A stretch of 64,000 nt of DNA from Trueperaceae bacterium. Lineage in GTDB: Bacteria; Deinococcota; Deinococci; Deinococcales; Trueperaceae. Below, piece by piece: positions 62,555 through 64,000 of the stretch. The stretch is from positions 1 through 64,000 of the forward strand of contig JAMLIB010000010.1 of the NCBI GenBank assembly GCA_023954415.1, read 5' to 3'. Every line of letters starts with the position of its first letter. Position 1 is the stretch's first letter. The notes below the pieces were generated by a model that had not been told where the DNA came from, did no database searches, and was given only the letters and a program-made list of their open reading frames with translations. The position numbers were made by a program, and so were the translations under genes.

Positions 62555-63919
62555 ATGAACGACCAACATTCCCCCCAGAACACCGTATCCGTGCTCCTAG
62601 TCAATGGCTGGTCCGACGACAACAAGGGCGATGCCGCCATCGTAGAGGGTTTCAGTCGCTCGATGTCAAGAGCCGCGGAGGCGGAAGGGCACCGCCTCGA
62701 ACTTAGCCTGATATCAAACTTCTCGGGCCCAAATTCCGAGATGGGCTACCATTACAGGCACACGAAGAATGCCTACCCAGGAGGCGTATACGCCTCCCTC
62801 CTGCCGGTCAATTTGACGGTACCGTCGGGGGGTGTCGCGACCAAGGCCCTGCGTCGGGCTCTCCAACTCCTGATAGCAACGCTGCTACTCGCGCTACCAC
62901 GCAGCCGCCTCATTGCTCGCTTGCTGTCCGAGCCGCAGCGCCGTACCCTGGAACGCTTCCACGGGGCTGGCGTTGTGGCCAGCAAAGGTGGGCATATCTT
63001 CGCCTCTAACGGCTCGCCCCTCTCACTAGTCGGGCTATTCTCCAACTTGTATCCGCTTCTACTGGCCCAACGTCTCTCGATTCCGACGGGAATTTACGGC
63101 CAGTCAATCGGCCCCGTCATTGGTGCTAATCACCGCAAGCTATTGAGTCGAGTCCTCAAACGCATGCGCTTCGTATATCTCCGCGAGCCGACGAGCGTCG
63201 AGTACGTTCGCGCTCTCCTACCAACCGCCCATCATACCAGACTGAAACTCGTGTGGGACACGGCTTTCGCAATCGAGAGTGCGCCGCTGCCGGAGCGTGT
63301 CACTGCGAAGTTGCCTGAGCGCTTCGTGGCTCTTACCGTCCGTCAGTGGGCCTTCCCTTTCGACGTTCCAGGCCGGCGCAATGCCTTGTATGAGGCATAC
63401 CTTAGTGCGATTGCGCACGTCGTTCGCCAAGTAGTCACTGAGCTCGAGACTGACGTCGTGGTGGTTCCGCAGGTAATCGGGCCGACTGGTCTCGAGAACG
63501 ACCTGACAGCGCAAGACCAGCTCAAAGCCCAGCTCGGAGAGCAGAACCGTGTCCATTACTTGCATGATGACTTTACTGCCGGCCAATTGATGAATCTATA
63601 TGGAAGGGCAACCCTGCTCATCGGTACCCGCTTTCACTCAGTCATCCTCGCCCTCGCCGCCGGAACGCCAGCAGTAGCCATCGCCTATCATGGATTCAAG
63701 ACGCGAGGAATCATGCAGATGCTTGGGCTGGAACAATACGTTCTAGACATCGGTGCGCTTGATCGAGAAGACCTTTGGCAACGAGTCCTTGCCGCTTATG
63801 GCGAGCGAGAAGCGTACGCCGGCTACCTGAGCAAGCGTATTCCACCTATTGCCAAGGACGAAGCCGAGACCGCGCGTCAAGTCGTCGACCTCCTTGGAAG
63901 CGAAAGGTTAAGCCCGTAG
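62555..63919 (+). CDS. Polysaccharide pyruvyltransferase family protein
   Basis: This enzyme transfers pyruvate from phosphoenolpyruvate to a sugar of the surface polysaccharide, often as a ketal. The protein has 454 residues. The N-terminus VLLVNGWSDDNKGDAAIVEGF is the family's GxxNxGDxA signature. ASKGGHIF, PTGIYGQSIGPV, LREPTSVEYV and the C-terminal LIGTRFHSVILALAAGTPAVAIAYHGFK are further matches, the latter resembling a GT-B nucleotide site. AGGGAG lies very close to ATG 62555, so the start is slightly uncertain. It is in the same low-GC segment as the flippase. Confidence 0.88.
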   Translation: MNDQHSPQNTVSVLLVNGWSDDNKGDAAIVEGFSRSMSRAAEAEGHRLELSLISNFSGPNSEMGYHYRHTKNAYPGGVYASLLPVNLTVPSGGVATKALRRALQLLIATLLLALPRSRLIARLLSEPQRRTLERFHGAGVVASKGGHIFASNGSPLSLVGLFSNLYPLLLAQRLSIPTGIYGQSIGPVIGANHRKLLSRVLKRMRFVYLREPTSVEYVRALLPTAHHTRLKLVWDTAFAIESAPLPERVTAKLPERFVALTVRQWAFPFDVPGRRNALYEAYLSAIAHVVRQVVTELETDVVVVPQVIGPTGLENDLTAQDQLKAQLGEQNRVHYLHDDFTAGQLMNLYGRATLLIGTRFHSVILALAAGTPAVAIAYHGFKTRGIMQMLGLEQYVLDIGALDREDLWQRVLAAYGEREAYAGYLSKRIPPIAKDEAETARQVVDLLGSERLSP

Positions 63920-63922
63920 GTC

Positions 63923-64000
63923 ATGGCGATACGTTCGGCACGGCGAGCACCTAGGGTCTCGGATTTAGCCATCGGCTTACTCGTTCTAACGCTTGTCTTC
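63923..64000 (+). CDS. Start of a membrane protein gene, cut by the window edge
   Basis: ATG 63923, 3 bases after the preceding stop codon, opens a frame that runs to the window end for 26 codons. It begins MAIRSARRAPRVSDLAIG and continues with the hydrophobic LLVLTLVF, which looks like a first membrane helix behind a basic start. In this position an O-antigen polymerase (Wzy) or another membrane protein of the polysaccharide locus would be expected, but too little is visible to decide. Confidence 0.6.
   Translation, partial: MAIRSARRAPRVSDLAIGLLVLTLVF

Overview
The window is GC-rich chromosomal DNA (about 70 percent GC by eye, falling towards 55 to 60 percent in parts of the last 10 kb). 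It very probably comes from the Deinococcota, perhaps a Truepera-like lineage. That placement is an inference. It rests on a Thermus-type homoisocitrate dehydrogenase (lysine made by the alpha-aminoadipate route), a Thermus-type second EF-G, an SLH-domain surface protein, and many genes whose start codon lies only 5 to 9 bases after a TANNNT -10 box. This last pattern, leaderless transcription, is well known in Deinococcus. The first 56 bases are a G-run followed by a C-run and look like an assembly artefact.

Left part, 0.1 to 23.6 kb: core metabolism and information processing. It holds a giant NAD-glutamate dehydrogenase, lspA, and the conserved block rpmH-rnpA-yidD-yidC-jag-prmC, which is followed by an epimerase/zinc-ribbon fusion. 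Next come gatA, a membrane-anchored PP2C phosphatase, ridA, the sdhCDAB operon, a Cof-type HAD phosphatase, folE, an AlaX-type editing protein, dps, a bifunctional-nuclease-domain protein and gatB. gatA and gatB are 9 kb apart and no gatC is visible.

Middle, 23.6 to 51.8 kb: cell envelope, division and signalling genes mixed with housekeeping genes. Envelope genes include an SLH/collagen-like surface protein with an EF-hand-like insert, a TPR protein with a long Pro-Thr linker, UDP-glucose dehydrogenase and a TolC-like protein. Housekeeping genes include metK, a second EF-G, glyA and a CYTH protein. Next to metK sits a hydroxymethylbilane synthase relative that has lost its cofactor cysteine and its catalytic residues. 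A PATAN/DUF4388 protein is translationally coupled to a HAMP protein that has no output domain. From 42.4 to 50.1 kb there is a division/peptidoglycan neighbourhood: ftsX preceded by a 15-codon leaderless leader ORF, an EnvC-like activator with a degenerate LytM domain, a cyclase-ATPase fusion, a HEWGH metalloprotein, a YhcB/ZapG-like protein and an AMIN/Amidase_3 hydrolase.

Right part, 51.9 to 64.0 kb: a surface polysaccharide locus cut by the window edge. It contains a Wzz-like chain-length protein, the dTDP-L-rhamnose genes (rfbD-like, rfbC, rfbB, rfbA, joined by overlaps), a Wzx-like flippase, a polysaccharide pyruvyltransferase and the start of another membrane protein. Inserted among these are a DUF4143-type ATPase behind four 23-bp repeats, a MerR/TipA-type regulator with a textbook operator, a GNAT toxin/DUF1778 antitoxin pair with a palindromic operator, and a cysQ-like phosphatase. 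No tRNA, rRNA, CRISPR array or insertion sequence was recognised. No gene-free stretch longer than 300 bases exists; the longest, about 286 bases (48300-48585), holds short repeats, a palindrome and the amidase promoter.
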